A stretch of DNA of 64,000 bases from Rhodoferax sp. WC2427 (GCF_040822085.1 NZ_CP162006.1:248001-312000); one strand, 5' to 3'. Shown: positions 21,694-30,433, counted from the first letter of the stretch. Program-made: numbers and translations. Notes: generated from the sequence alone by a model not told the origin.

Positions 21694-22536
21694 GTGTCTG
21701 ACCGTTTCAAAGTGTGGCTGCAGTACCTGCTGCCCAAACACGCCATCACTGCCTTTGGCTGGCACGTCGCCACGGCGCGCGCCGGTGGCATTACCACCGG
21801 CATCATCCGTTGGTTCGTCGGCAAGTACGGGGTGAACATGGCCGAGGCGGCCAACCCCGACATCACCAGCTACGCCAGCTTCAACGACTTCTTTACCCGG
21901 GCACTGAAGCCGGGCGCCCGTCCGCTGGCCCGCGCCGACCTGGTGTGCCCGGTGGACGGCGCGATCAGCCAGTTTGGCCGTATCGAGCGCGACCAGATCT
22001 TCCAGGCCAAGGGCCATACCTTCTCAACCACGGCCCTGGTGGGTGGCGACGCGGCGCTGGGCGCGCTGTTCGAGAACGGCCACTTTGCCAACATCTACCT
22101 CAGCCCCAAGGACTACCACCGCATCCACATGCCCTGCGACGGGCGGTTGACGCGCATGGTCTACGTGCCCGGCGACCTGTTCTCGGTGAACCCGGTGACG
22201 GCGCAGGGCGTGCCGGGCTTGTTTGCGCGCAACGAGCGGGTGGTGTGCGTGTTTGACTCCCCGCGGGGTCCGTTCGTGCTGGTGCTGGTGGGTGCAGCCA
22301 TCGTTGGCAGCATGGCCACCGTCTGGCAGGGCGTGATCAACCCGCCGCGCGGCCCGGTGCGCGAATGGCGTTACGACGACCAGCAGGTGGTGTTGAAGCA
22401 GGGCGAGGAGATGGGCCGCTTTTTGCTGGGCTCGACCGTGGTGATGCTGTTCCCCAAAGGCCCGCTCACGTTTAACCCCGCCTGGGCACCCGCGGGCAGC
22501 GTGCGCCTGGGCGAGGTGATGGCCAACGCTATTTAA
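21694..22536 (+). CDS. psd: Phosphatidylserine decarboxylase proenzyme
   Basis: 280 residues from GTG 21694 (VSDRFKVWLQYLLPKHAIT), preceded by AGGGGA at the right distance. The ATG at 21664 is rejected because a TACAAT box overlaps it. The enzyme is made as a proenzyme and cleaves itself at the serine of the LGST motif (GRFLLGSTVVMLF), which becomes the pyruvoyl cofactor; it makes phosphatidylethanolamine at the inner membrane. Catalytic Asp and His lie in VCPVDGAISQFG and SPKDYHRIHMP. The last codons, GCT ATT TAA, resemble the leading edge of the dispersed repeat. The 3' end overlaps purU by 8 bp, convergently. Confidence 0.95.
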   Translation: MSDRFKVWLQYLLPKHAITAFGWHVATARAGGITTGIIRWFVGKYGVNMAEAANPDITSYASFNDFFTRALKPGARPLARADLVCPVDGAISQFGRIERDQIFQAKGHTFSTTALVGGDAALGALFENGHFANIYLSPKDYHRIHMPCDGRLTRMVYVPGDLFSVNPVTAQGVPGLFARNERVVCVFDSPRGPFVLVLVGAAIVGSMATVWQGVINPPRGPVREWRYDDQQVVLKQGEEMGRFLLGSTVVMLFPKGPLTFNPAWAPAGSVRLGEVMANAI

Positions 22537-23377
22537 AAATAACGGTCTTGTGGCCGTTGAGCAGCACGCGGTGCTCGCTGTGCCACTTGACGGCGCGGGC
22601 CAGCACCTGGCTCTCGGTGTCGCGGCCCTGGGCGGTGAAGTGCTCTACCGTGCGGCTGTGGTCCACGCGGGCCACATCCTGCTCGATGATCGGGCCTTCG
22701 TCCAGGTCGGCGGTCACGTAGTGGGCGGTGGCGCCGATCAGCTTCACGCCGCGGTCGTGCGCCTGGTAGTAGGGCTTGGCGCCCTTGAAGCTGGGCAAAA
22801 AGCTGTGGTGGATGTTGATGGCCCGCCCGGCCAGCTTGCGGCACAGGTCGTCGCTCAGGATCTGCATGTAGCGCGCCAGCACCACCAGCTCGGCCCCTTC
22901 GCCTTCGATCACCTCATAGATGCGGCTTTCGGCCTGCGCCTTGGTGGCGGCGGTCACCGGGATGTGGTGAAACGGCACGTTGTAGCTGGCCGCCAGCTGG
23001 TAGAACTCGCGGTGGTTGCTGACGATGGCGCGGATGTCCAGTGGCAGCAGGCCACTTTTCCAGCGGAACAGCAGGTCGTTCAGGCAGTGGCCTTCCTTGC
23101 TGACCAGCAGCACGGTGCGCACCGGTTCGGCCGCGTCGTGCAGGCTCCAGCGCATGGCAAAGCCTTCGGCGAACGGTGTCAGCTGGCTGCGCAATTCCGC
23201 GGTGCTGTGGGCCGCGCTGGCGAACTGCACGCGCATGAAGAACAAACCGGTGTCGGGGTCGTTGTACTGGCCGGCTTCTTCGATGTTGCAGCCGCGCTCC
23301 AGCAAAAAGCCGGATACGGCGTGCACGATGCCCGGACGGTCGGGGCAAGACAGGGTGAGGATGTGGGCGTGGTTCAT
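22529..23377 (-). CDS. purU: Formyltetrahydrofolate deformylase
   Basis: 282 residues. An N-terminal ACT domain (about 1-85; LSCPDRPGIVHAVSGFLLER) senses amino acids, and the formyltransferase-like domain carries the catalytic Asn-His-Asp set, including HHSFLPSFKGAKPY and DLDEGPIIEQD. It releases formate from 10-formyl-THF, feeding purine synthesis and balancing one-carbon units. The start overlaps the ChaN-like stop by 4 nt. Confidence 0.95.
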   Translation of the reverse strand: MNHAHILTLSCPDRPGIVHAVSGFLLERGCNIEEAGQYNDPDTGLFFMRVQFASAAHSTAELRSQLTPFAEGFAMRWSLHDAAEPVRTVLLVSKEGHCLNDLLFRWKSGLLPLDIRAIVSNHREFYQLAASYNVPFHHIPVTAATKAQAESRIYEVIEGEGAELVVLARYMQILSDDLCRKLAGRAINIHHSFLPSFKGAKPYYQAHDRGVKLIGATAHYVTADLDEGPIIEQDVARVDHSRTVEHFTAQGRDTESQVLARAVKWHSEHRVLLNGHKTVIFK

Positions 23378-24153
23378 TGGGGCTGGATTGTCGCGCAGTA
23401 GTCGGTTGGCGGAATGCGGGGTGTCCTCCAGATGCTATCAAAATTTACTATGCTTTTAGGAGCTTCTTGCGCTGATTGGACAAGCAGCAGCACCGTTTTT
23501 GATTGGAAATTTTGGGGCAGATATTGGGGAATGCCCAGGGTGGCATCCACATGGCCCGCCCCGGCCAGCAGCAACACCGTCTTGCCGGGCACGGCCGCTG
23601 CCTGCAGGGTTTGCGCCATGGCCTGGTCGCGGGCGATCTGGATGCGGGTCATGGGGCCGATCTGGCTCTCGGGCAGCAGGCCGCAATGGCCCAGGCGGAT
23701 GGCCTGCTGCTGGGCCTTGAGCGCCGGGCCGGGCAGGGCACCGTCCAGCCGCCCATTGGCCATGGCCGCGCGCATCTGGGCGCGTGGCAGGTTGGCACCG
23801 AACACCGGCACCCCGGCCTGCACGGCGGCCATCACGGCCGGGCCGTAGGCGTCCCAGGGCCAGCCCGCGTCGTCCCATGCCAGGGCGGTTTGGACGGCAT
23901 TGGGGCTGGCGGAGGCGGCCAGGCCGCGGGTGCTATGGCCTTGTTCGGCCATCTCCAGCACCAAGGCCGCAAGCTGGCCCTGGGCGGCCAGAACCTCTAC
24001 CGTCTCGCGGTGGATGCGTTGGTGGTCGGGTGCATCGTGCTGCTCACCCAGCAGGATGGCATCGGCGGGCAGCAGTGCCAGGATGCGGTTCGGCGATGGC
24101 GTAGCGCAGCCGCTCAACAAGGCCGTGGCCAGCAGGGCGGCGCGCAGCAGCAT
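23374..24153 (-). CDS. ChaN-family haem-binding lipoprotein
   Basis: 259 residues from ATG 24153. A lipoprotein signal peptide (MLLRAALLATALLSGC) puts it on a membrane. The body matches the ChaN / 'haem-binding uptake protein, Tiki-like' family: ADAILLGEQHDAPDHQRIHR and the C-terminal VLLLAGAGHVD. ChaN-type proteins bind haem between two subunits; the role is not settled. A TTG 12 nt upstream is an alternative start. Odd point: the last 40 codons run through a copy of the intergenic repeat (23433-23487), so the C-terminus (about QSAQEAPKSIVNFDSIW) is repeat-derived. It is transcribed with DUF3567 and purU. Confidence 0.82.
   Translation of the reverse strand: MLLRAALLATALLSGCATPSPNRILALLPADAILLGEQHDAPDHQRIHRETVEVLAAQGQLAALVLEMAEQGHSTRGLAASASPNAVQTALAWDDAGWPWDAYGPAVMAAVQAGVPVFGANLPRAQMRAAMANGRLDGALPGPALKAQQQAIRLGHCGLLPESQIGPMTRIQIARDQAMAQTLQAAAVPGKTVLLLAGAGHVDATLGIPQYLPQNFQSKTVLLLVQSAQEAPKSIVNFDSIWRTPRIPPTDYCATIQPQ
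23433..23487 (+). repeat. Dispersed intergenic repeat, copy 6, inside the ChaN-like gene
   Basis: On the plus strand: GCTATCAAAATTTACTATGC, then AGCTTCTTGCGCTGATTGGA and CAAGCAG. It lies wholly within the 3' part of the ChaN-like reading frame, antisense to it. Confidence 0.75.
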
Positions 24154-24165
24154 GCGGGTGGGCAA

Positions 24166-24459
24166 TCAGTGGATGCTGACCGGGTTCTGGGCCAGCCCGG
24201 CGTACTGCTCCAGTGTGTCTTCGACTTCTTCCTGGGTGGGCGTGTTGAGCTGCCAGGCGGCAATGTGGCGCTGGAACAGCTCGGCCCACGAGCCATCGAG
24301 GTACACCTCTTTGCCTGAGCGCTTGTCCACGATTTCAAAGCCGTGGCGCTCCAGCGTGGGCGGGCGGGGGGTGTCTTCCACCGGCAGGAGGGCTTCCAGG
24401 GCGGCAACCGGCTGCATGTGGACCACCACAAAAGATTCGGAGTCGTAAAGCGTGTTCAT
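24166..24459 (-). CDS. DUF3567 family protein
   Basis: 97 residues. The pattern MNTLYDSESFVVVHMQP, then HGFEIVDKRSGKEVYLDG, then PTQEEVEDTLEQYAGLAQNPV matches DUF3567, a small family found in Betaproteobacteria. No function is known. A good AAGGA site lies before the ATG. The stop abuts the ChaN-like gene. Confidence 0.88.
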   Translation of the reverse strand: MNTLYDSESFVVVHMQPVAALEALLPVEDTPRPPTLERHGFEIVDKRSGKEVYLDGSWAELFQRHIAAWQLNTPTQEEVEDTLEQYAGLAQNPVSIH

Positions 24460-24518
24460 GGCGGGGTCCTTATTTCAAAGCTACAGCACAGTTGGAGTCG
24501 ATTGCTTTGGTTTCAAGC

Positions 24519-25574
24519 TTAGGGCTTTTCCACTCCGCGCAGCTGCTGGTCTACGTAATCCCCATTGGCGTTCGTGATTTTCAGCCGCACCGGCAGGTAG
24601 CCCATGCCAGGGGCCAGCCATAGCTCGACCTTCTGGTCGAACTCCTTGCGCGGTTTACGGACGAGTTTGAGCGTGTCCAGACTGTCGTAGGGGAGGAAGC
24701 TTTTCTCGGGCCCCTCCACGCTGAAGATCCACAGATCGGCGTCCTTGGGGCCGATGGTCTGGATGGCGATGGTGGCCGCGGGCGGGTAGGCGGCGGGGTC
24801 GCCAGCCAGGATGCCCGCCAGTTGCAGGACCACACTGAGCTGGTCTTGTGCCGCGGTCTGCAGCACCACCTCGGGGGTGTTGGCGCTGAAGCTGGCGCGG
24901 TGGTTGGCCTGGTCGAAGTGGGCCGCCACCTCGGTGCGCCATTTATCGGAAAAGCGCTGCGGCGCCAGGCCCTCGGGTGCGATGCTGCCGGTGCTGGTGC
25001 GGGTGCGCGAGCCCAGAAACAGCATGCTGGCCTGCAGCGTGGCCTCGTAATGCTGGCCGTCCTGCTTCCACAGCAGTTCGCCGCGGGCGCTGTAATGCAG
25101 CTTTTTGGACTCGCCCGTCAGCGCGTACAGCAGGCGCACCGGCTCGGGGAAGGCAAACCGGGTGGCGAGGGTCAGCGGCACCGCGGGTGGCGCAGGGGCC
25201 GATGCGGCAGAGGCCGGGGGTTCGGGCGGGGGCGGCGCCTCCACAGGCAGCGGGGCCGACGCGGGTGGCTCGGGCGCAGACGGCACCGGCTCTGGCAGCG
25301 CAGGCTCTACGGGCTCTGCCGTCGCGACGGTGGTGCTGGGTTCCTCGGGCGGTGGCGGCGCGGCCTTGCGCACGGGTTTGGGTGGCACCGGTCGGGGTGT
25401 GGCGGGGGCGGGCGGCACGGGTGGCGGCGCGATAGTGCGGGTGCTCAGCGTCTGCACCACCAGGGGGGTCTGCACCTGCAGCATCGCAGGCAGGCGTTGC
25501 AGCACGGCCAGGTGGGCCAGCAGCACGGCGCCGGCAATGGCCAGCAGGGACAGAGAGGGCTTCGTTAAACTCAT
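24519..25574 (-). CDS. DUF3108 domain protein with a long proline-rich periplasmic linker
   Basis: 351 residues from ATG 25574 (MSLTKPSLSLLAIAGAVLLA), an uncleaved or cleaved signal-anchor. Residues about 40-140 are a Pro/Ala/Glu-rich linker similar to the one in TonB, and residues about 150-351 form the DUF3108 domain (LHYSARGELLWKQDGQHYEA; WLAPGMGYLPVRLKITN). The protein probably spans the periplasm from the inner membrane. Its role is unknown; in Betaproteobacteria DUF3108 genes often lie near purine or folate genes, and purU is close here. It is divergent from the FAA hydrolase with a 44-bp gap. Confidence 0.85.
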   Translation of the reverse strand: MSLTKPSLSLLAIAGAVLLAHLAVLQRLPAMLQVQTPLVVQTLSTRTIAPPPVPPAPATPRPVPPKPVRKAAPPPPEEPSTTVATAEPVEPALPEPVPSAPEPPASAPLPVEAPPPPEPPASAASAPAPPAVPLTLATRFAFPEPVRLLYALTGESKKLHYSARGELLWKQDGQHYEATLQASMLFLGSRTRTSTGSIAPEGLAPQRFSDKWRTEVAAHFDQANHRASFSANTPEVVLQTAAQDQLSVVLQLAGILAGDPAAYPPAATIAIQTIGPKDADLWIFSVEGPEKSFLPYDSLDTLKLVRKPRKEFDQKVELWLAPGMGYLPVRLKITNANGDYVDQQLRGVEKP

Positions 25575-25618
25575 TGGGCTATGCAACGCTTTATCCCCAT
25601 CCTCCGTCTGACTTCCGT

Positions 25619-26605
25619 ATGAAATTGGCCACCTACCAGGATGGTTCCCGCGATGGCCAGCTCGTGGTGGTGTCGCGCGATCTGGCCACAGCCCATTATG
25701 CGACCGGGGTGGCCAGCCGCCTGCAACAGGTGCTGGACGACTGGAGCTTCCTCAGCCCCCAGCTGCAAGACCTGTCGGACGCACTGAACCAGGGCCGCGC
25801 CCGCCACAGCTTTGCCTTTGACCCGCGCCAGTGTCTGGCCCCCTTGCCCCGCGCCTACCAGGTGGTGGAGGGCCAGGCTTACCCCAGCTTGCTGCAGCCC
25901 CCTGAGGCCGGAGCCAGCCCGGTGCTGGCCCCCGCCACGGGTGACCACTTTGCCGGTGCCTGCGACCCGCTGCGTTGCAGCTCCGAGGCGCTGGGCATGG
26001 ACTTCTGTGCCGGTCTGGCCGCCATTACCGCCGACGTGCCCCAGGGCGTGAGCCCGCCGCAGGCGCTGGACGGCGTGCGCCTGCTGGTGCTGACCAACAG
26101 CGTGCGCCTGCGCAGCCTGGAGGCGGCCGAGCACGCCAAGGGCGCGGGCTGGGTGCAGAGCGCGCCCACCCTGGCGTTCAGCCCGGTGGCGGTAACGCTG
26201 GACGAACTCGGCGAGTCCTGGGACAAGGGCCGCGTCCACCTGCCGCTGCACACCAGCTGGAATGGCCGCAAGGTCGGCATGTGCGACGCCGGGGCCGAGA
26301 TGCAGTTCCACTTTGGCCAGCTCATCGCCCACCTGTGCGCCACGCGGGCGGTGCGGGCGGGCAGCATCGTGGGCTCCGGGCCGGTAGCGAATGTGGGCAA
26401 CGGCAAAGGATCGGAGGGAAGGGCCAAAGCCCAGTGGCCCAACGGCTACCACAGCATTGCCGAAAAGCGCGCCATGGAAACCCAGCTCAGCGGCCAGCCC
26501 AGCACCGGCTATTTGCAGTTTGGCGACACGGTGCGCATCGAGATGAAGGGCCAGGATGGCCTGAGCCTGTTCGGAGCCATCGACCAGGAAGTTGCCCCCC
26601 GTTGA
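25619..26605 (+). CDS. Fumarylacetoacetate hydrolase family protein
   Basis: 328 residues. It starts MKLATYQDGSRDGQLVVVSR and has the FAH-family C-terminal fold; the N-terminal extension (about 70-100) is typical of the bacterial FAH-like subgroup rather than of true fumarylacetoacetase. FAH proteins hydrolyse or decarboxylate 1,3-diketone acids using Mg2+ or Ca2+. No aromatic-degradation genes are adjacent, so the substrate is unknown. Confidence 0.85.
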   Translation: MKLATYQDGSRDGQLVVVSRDLATAHYATGVASRLQQVLDDWSFLSPQLQDLSDALNQGRARHSFAFDPRQCLAPLPRAYQVVEGQAYPSLLQPPEAGASPVLAPATGDHFAGACDPLRCSSEALGMDFCAGLAAITADVPQGVSPPQALDGVRLLVLTNSVRLRSLEAAEHAKGAGWVQSAPTLAFSPVAVTLDELGESWDKGRVHLPLHTSWNGRKVGMCDAGAEMQFHFGQLIAHLCATRAVRAGSIVGSGPVANVGNGKGSEGRAKAQWPNGYHSIAEKRAMETQLSGQPSTGYLQFGDTVRIEMKGQDGLSLFGAIDQEVAPR

Positions 26606-26769
26606 ATGTGGCTCACCCCCAGGCTGCACACTGCGTGTTTTCGCCAACCCCCTTGCAGGGGGCAACACCAGCAGTCTGGCAAAGCCAGTTCTGCGGTGTT
26701 TCTGGGCTGCGTGTGGTCTAGTTTTAGTTTTGGGTCATCCTCCTGTGGGTTGTTTTTTTTGAGGTTCTT

Positions 26770-27168
26770 ATGAAGAGTTTTGTGATCCGAGGTTTGATGG
26801 CCGCCGCCGCGGCGGTGCTGGTGGGTTGCGCCTCGGCCCCGCCCGAAGCCGAATGGCCCGAGCAGCAGGTCAGCATCGAGGACATGCGCAGCACCGACCC
26901 CTGGGTGGCCAAGATCCCGCTGCCCGCGGTGGACATGGTGCGTGACCGCTCGCGCAACAGCACGGTGGTGCTGCAGGTGTATGTGGCCGCCGACGGCACG
27001 GTGCAGCGCGCCCGCGTCGCCCAAACCAGCGCCAACCCGCTGCTCGACGAGGCCGCGCTGGTGTCGGTGCAAGCCTTGCGCTTTGTGCCGTACCGTGAGA
27101 ACGGTGTGGCCCTGCCGGTCACCGTGGTGGCCCCCATGACCTTCAAGTTCTACGACCGGCCGCGGTGA
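26770..27168 (+). CDS. TonB C-terminal-domain lipoprotein
   Basis: 132 residues. The signal peptide with lipobox LVGC (MKSFVIRGLMAAAAAVLVGC) is followed by a TonB_C-type domain: VVLQVYVAADGTVQRARV, then LLDEAALVSVQALRFVPY. It lacks the N-terminal membrane anchor and ExbB/ExbD partners, so it is not a complete energy transducer; such free TonB_C lipoproteins are common in Burkholderiales and their role is unclear. Confidence 0.83.
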   Translation: MKSFVIRGLMAAAAAVLVGCASAPPEAEWPEQQVSIEDMRSTDPWVAKIPLPAVDMVRDRSRNSTVVLQVYVAADGTVQRARVAQTSANPLLDEAALVSVQALRFVPYRENGVALPVTVVAPMTFKFYDRPR

Positions 27169-27172
27169 TTTT

Positions 27173-27220
27173 GCTATGTAATCAGTAGCTGCTTGTGCTT
27201 ATTCTGTAAGCGCTAGCGTC
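27173..27220 (+). repeat. Dispersed intergenic repeat, copy 7
   Basis: GCTATGTAATCAGTAGCTGC, TTGTGCTTATTCTGTAAGCGC, TAGCG: close to the consensus, between the TonB-like and TerB-like genes. Confidence 0.9.
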
Positions 27221-27322
27221 CTGAATGGCTTAAATTTTTGATGGTGCGGAAGCGGGGGCGGTCCGGAACCTTTGGGCCTGCGCAGGCACCAACCGGTTCC
27301 GTCCTGTCCAGAGAGCCTTTCC

Positions 27323-28261
27323 ATGCACGCAACTGAAACCCGCGCCATCGTCACCCTGAGCCTGCTCGCCGCTTTTGTGGATGGCGAAAAGCACGAACGC
27401 GAGCGCGCCGAAATCAAGCGCATCGCCGAAGGCCTGTCGCAAGCCGATGGCCTGAACCTGCCCACGCTGTACCAGGACGTGCTGATGAAGCGCGTCTCTC
27501 TCGACAGCGTGGCCGCCGCGCTGACCAGCGCCGAATCCAGGCAGTTGGCCTATGAAATGGCGGTCTGCGTCTGCGATGCCGACGGCGTGCAGTCGGTAGC
27601 CGAACAGCGTTTTCTGGCCAGCGTGCAGCAGACGCTGGGGCTGGGCACGGCGGCAACCGCGCAGTTCTCGCAGCAGGCCGATGCCATGGCCTCCGCGCCA
27701 TTGGCCGTCGCTACGCCAGTGGCCGCCGCCGCGCCGCCCCAGCCCGGCGATGCCGAGCTGGACAAAACGATTCTGAACGCCGCCATCGTCAATGGCGCGC
27801 TGGAGCTGCTGCCCGAATCCCTGTCCACCATGGCCATCATCCCCTTGCAGATGCGGCTGGTGTATGGCATCGGCAAGGCCCATGGTTTTGAGCTGGACCG
27901 GGGCCATATCAAAGATTTTCTGGCTACCGTGGGCGTGGGCCTGACCGCCCAGTATCTGGAGCAGGCCGGGCGCAAGCTGTTGGGCGGCCTGCTCGGTAAG
28001 CTGGGCGGGGGCCTGGCGCGCGGGCTGGGCCAGCAGGCCGTCAGCAGCGGCATGGGCTTTGCCGCCACCTACGCCCTGGGCCACGTGGCCAAGCGCTACT
28101 ACGCGGGCGGGCGCACCCTGTCCACCCAGACGCTCAAGGATGCCTACGCCAGCGTGGCCCAGGAGGCGCAGGGCCTGCAGGGCCGCTACCTGCCCGCCAT
28201 GCAAGAGACCGCCCGCACCCTGGACGCGGGCAAGGTCTTGGCCATGGTGCGCGGAGTCTAG
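27323..28261 (+). CDS. TerB-like (tellurite-resistance family) protein with a DUF697-like C-terminal half
   Basis: 312 residues from ATG 27323. Residues about 1-110 form a TerB-type helical domain (ALLAAFVDGEKHERERAEI-like start and VCVCDADGVQSVAEQRFL, acidic metal-binding loops). The second half has glycine-rich hydrophobic helices (ATVGVGLTAQYLEQAGRKLL, GLLGKLGGGLARGLG) as in DUF697/YcjF membrane-associated proteins. The rest of a ter operon is absent, so tellurite resistance should not be assumed. The combination suggests a membrane-bound stress protein. Confidence 0.78.
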   Translation: MHATETRAIVTLSLLAAFVDGEKHERERAEIKRIAEGLSQADGLNLPTLYQDVLMKRVSLDSVAAALTSAESRQLAYEMAVCVCDADGVQSVAEQRFLASVQQTLGLGTAATAQFSQQADAMASAPLAVATPVAAAAPPQPGDAELDKTILNAAIVNGALELLPESLSTMAIIPLQMRLVYGIGKAHGFELDRGHIKDFLATVGVGLTAQYLEQAGRKLLGGLLGKLGGGLARGLGQQAVSSGMGFAATYALGHVAKRYYAGGRTLSTQTLKDAYASVAQEAQGLQGRYLPAMQETARTLDAGKVLAMVRGV

Positions 28262-28266
28262 CAGTT

Positions 28267-28315
28267 GCTATGTAAATAGTAGCTGCTTGTGCTTATGGGA
28301 TAAGCGTGGGCGGCC
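28267..28315 (+). repeat. Dispersed intergenic repeat, copy 8
   Basis: GCTATGTAAATAGTAGCTGC, TTGTGCTTATGGGATAAGCG, TGGGCGGCC, placed between two convergent genes, where its dyad could end transcription from both sides. Confidence 0.9.
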
Positions 28316-28321
28316 TGAAAG

Positions 28322-29905
28322 TTATGCAACCCGGGTGATGGTCAGCCGCACGCTGCCGTGGTTGTTGCCATACAGCGCCCACACGTCGTTGGCAAAGCAA
28401 AACAGGTAGCCGGGCCGCGTCACCTGGAACGGCGCTTGGGCGTGGGCGGGCAGGTTCAGGTACTCGTGGGGGTCGGGGCTGCCGTCGTTGGGCACGATGG
28501 AGTCGTCCCCCGAGTCGTTGGCGATGGCCCCCACCAGGCTGAACCAGGGGTAGGACTCGACCCGCTTGGTGAGCCAGAAGTCGGTGGAGGCGTTGCCGGT
28601 GGCGCGTTTCACCAGGTCCTCCAGCTTGCCCCCCAGCGAGCCCACCGCCCGGGCCAGGTCGCCCAAGGTGTAGTCGTCGTTCTCGGTGCCCCGCCAGTCG
28701 CAGGCGTCCTGGCTGTCTTGCCATTCGCCGGTGGCGGCAAAGGTGTAGCGCTGCCCTGCGGCAAGGTACACGCCGGTGGTGTTCCAGACGGTGTCGGCGT
28801 GGATATCTACCGTGTGGCTGCCGCCCACCGCCAGCTCCACCGTGGGGTGGTAGGCCGGGTAGGCGATGGGCGAGGCGGCCTGCCGGGTGCGGGCGCTGTC
28901 GTGGAAGCGCGCCTGCTGGTCGGGCACCATGGCTTCTATCTTGCGGGGCCGCGAGCGCAGCTTGGCAAACGCGCCCTTGTACGAGTTGTGCAGCACGCCC
29001 AGCGGGTTGGGTTTGAGGGTGTGGGTGATGCCGGGGCGGAACACCAGGTCGGCGGCCTCGGCCTGCTCCAGCATCCACAGCAGCGCGCCGTCGGACAGGT
29101 CGGTGTTGGCATAGCCGCCGCCCACGTTGCTGTGCACACCGGGGAACCACACCTCTTGCGCGTCAGGGTGCGCGTGGGGCGACCCGGCGGCGTTGCTCCA
29201 GCGGGTCACGGTGAAGCTGGCGCGGATCTCGTCCAGCGCCATGGCGTGGCGGGCGGTGCGGACGTGTTGGCCCAAGGCGGTGTTATGGAAGCGCCATTTT
29301 TTGCCGTTGTCGAACAGGTTCAGCAGCTCGAAGTCGTCGGGCACGCCCAATGCGCCCACCGTGTCCCACACCCCGACAAAGCGCACCGGGGTGGCCTCCT
29401 CGCCGTGAAAGAACTTCCAGCCGGGCACGCCGTCGAAGTCTGTGTCGCGGGCCCAGCCGCGGGTGTCTTCGTCGCGGGTGGCGTAGCGCTGGTAGGCCAG
29501 GTAGGCCGCATCCACGCGCTGCCAGGCGGCTTTGGATGGCACCTCGCGCAGGTCCAGCAGGCCGCGCCCCAGCCAGCCGCCCAGGCTGCGGGCGGTAAAC
29601 GCCCCCCGGCTGAAGCCAAATATATAGATGGCATCGCCCGGCGTGTAGTGCGTGGCCAGCCAGTGGTAGGCGCTGCACAGGTGCTTGCTGATGCCGGTGC
29701 CCACGGCCCCGCCGCTGATCTTGTCCAGCGCATGCCCCTCGGCCCCCACGCCGGGGTGGTAGTAGCTGGTTTGCGGCTGGCCCTGGTGGTCCTGCGGGGC
29801 CAGGGCGTTGTACAGCTTGACCACATTGGTCGGGGCCAGAATGCCGTTGTCCTCCTGGGTGGGGGAGTTCCAGGTGCCGTCGTTGCACAAAATGAGCCGC
29901 TTCAT
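28322..29905 (-). CDS. DUF2235 alpha/beta hydrolase (Tle1-like phospholipase fold)
   Basis: 527 residues. The N-terminus KRLILCNDGTWNSP and the nucleophile elbow GFSRGAFTARSLGG define DUF2235, the fold of the type VI secretion lipase Tle1. The C-terminal part (about 370-527) is different, with a lectin-like or beta-sandwich feel (HTVDIHADTVWNTTGVYLA; RVESYPWFSLVGAI). No VgrG, PAAR or immunity gene is adjacent, so an effector role is not supported by context; a housekeeping lipase or esterase is as likely. AGGA precedes the ATG. Confidence 0.82.
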   Translation of the reverse strand: MKRLILCNDGTWNSPTQEDNGILAPTNVVKLYNALAPQDHQGQPQTSYYHPGVGAEGHALDKISGGAVGTGISKHLCSAYHWLATHYTPGDAIYIFGFSRGAFTARSLGGWLGRGLLDLREVPSKAAWQRVDAAYLAYQRYATRDEDTRGWARDTDFDGVPGWKFFHGEEATPVRFVGVWDTVGALGVPDDFELLNLFDNGKKWRFHNTALGQHVRTARHAMALDEIRASFTVTRWSNAAGSPHAHPDAQEVWFPGVHSNVGGGYANTDLSDGALLWMLEQAEAADLVFRPGITHTLKPNPLGVLHNSYKGAFAKLRSRPRKIEAMVPDQQARFHDSARTRQAASPIAYPAYHPTVELAVGGSHTVDIHADTVWNTTGVYLAAGQRYTFAATGEWQDSQDACDWRGTENDDYTLGDLARAVGSLGGKLEDLVKRATGNASTDFWLTKRVESYPWFSLVGAIANDSGDDSIVPNDGSPDPHEYLNLPAHAQAPFQVTRPGYLFCFANDVWALYGNNHGSVRLTITRVA

Positions 29906-29988
29906 TTGGTTTTCCTATGGGACGGGCCATTGTGTGCAGAAAGTCCTTGCCATGGCATCCTCCAAATGGGGGAGCGATAATCCAAATC

Positions 29989-30360
29989 ATGTCTCGCCTG
30001 CACAGCCCCCACACCCTGGCCCGCCGTCTGGTGCGCTGGGTGCTGCTGTGTTTTGCGCTGTCGCTGGGCGTGGCGATTGCGTCGCCGCTGACGCACCCGC
30101 AGGCCATGGAGCTGGTGTGCTCCAGCGGCGGGGCGGTCAAGCTGCTGGTCACCGCCCCCGACGGCAGCACCCAGGTGGTCAGCCAGATGGGCGATTGCCC
30201 GCTGTGCGCCACCGCCGCAGCGCCGCCCCCCACGCCGGTCAACCTCCGGGTCGAGCCACCGTCCGCCCTGTCGTACGCACTGCGCAGCCAGCCAGGGGTG
30301 CACGCCGCCCATGCCGCTGCTGCGCCCCTGCCCGCGCGCGGGCCACCTGCTTCCGCCTAG
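29989..30360 (+). CDS. DUF2946 family protein (copper-cluster associated)
   Basis: 123 residues from ATG 29989. An N-terminal signal-anchor (VRWVLLCFALSLGVAIAS) precedes a Cys-containing region ending in the C-P-L-C motif (MGDCPLCATAA) typical of DUF2946. In Proteobacteria these genes accompany TonB-dependent copper receptors and copper chaperones. GATAAT (29976-29981) lies 7 nt before the start. YcnI and PCuAC genes follow on the same strand. Confidence 0.8.
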   Translation: MSRLHSPHTLARRLVRWVLLCFALSLGVAIASPLTHPQAMELVCSSGGAVKLLVTAPDGSTQVVSQMGDCPLCATAAAPPPTPVNLRVEPPSALSYALRSQPGVHAAHAAAAPLPARGPPASA

Positions 30361-30363
30361 ACT

Positions 30364-30416
30364 CCTAAATAGATAGCTGCCCACGCCCGTACCTGCGGCG
30401 TGGACGGCGGTTTTCT
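30364..30416 (+). repeat. Dispersed intergenic repeat, copy 9 (terminator-like variant)
   Basis: CTAAATAGATAGCTGCCCACGCC... with stem CCACGCC/GGCGTGG and a following GGCGGTTTTCTT, like the hairpin variant after the peroxiredoxin gene. Confidence 0.7.
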
Positions 30417-30433
30417 TATGTTTTTTTGCCGGA

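Noticed and set aside
27323..28261. Tellurite-resistance operon
   Set aside because: Only one TerB-like gene is present; terZACDE genes are missing.
28322..29905. DUF2235 gene as a type VI secretion effector locus
   Set aside because: No VgrG, PAAR, Hcp, adaptor or immunity gene is nearby, so the fold alone does not justify it.
28358..29980. 540-codon open frame on the plus strand
   Set aside because: Antisense to the DUF2235 gene, which carries a nucleophile elbow; the plus-strand product is Val/Gly-rich without motifs.
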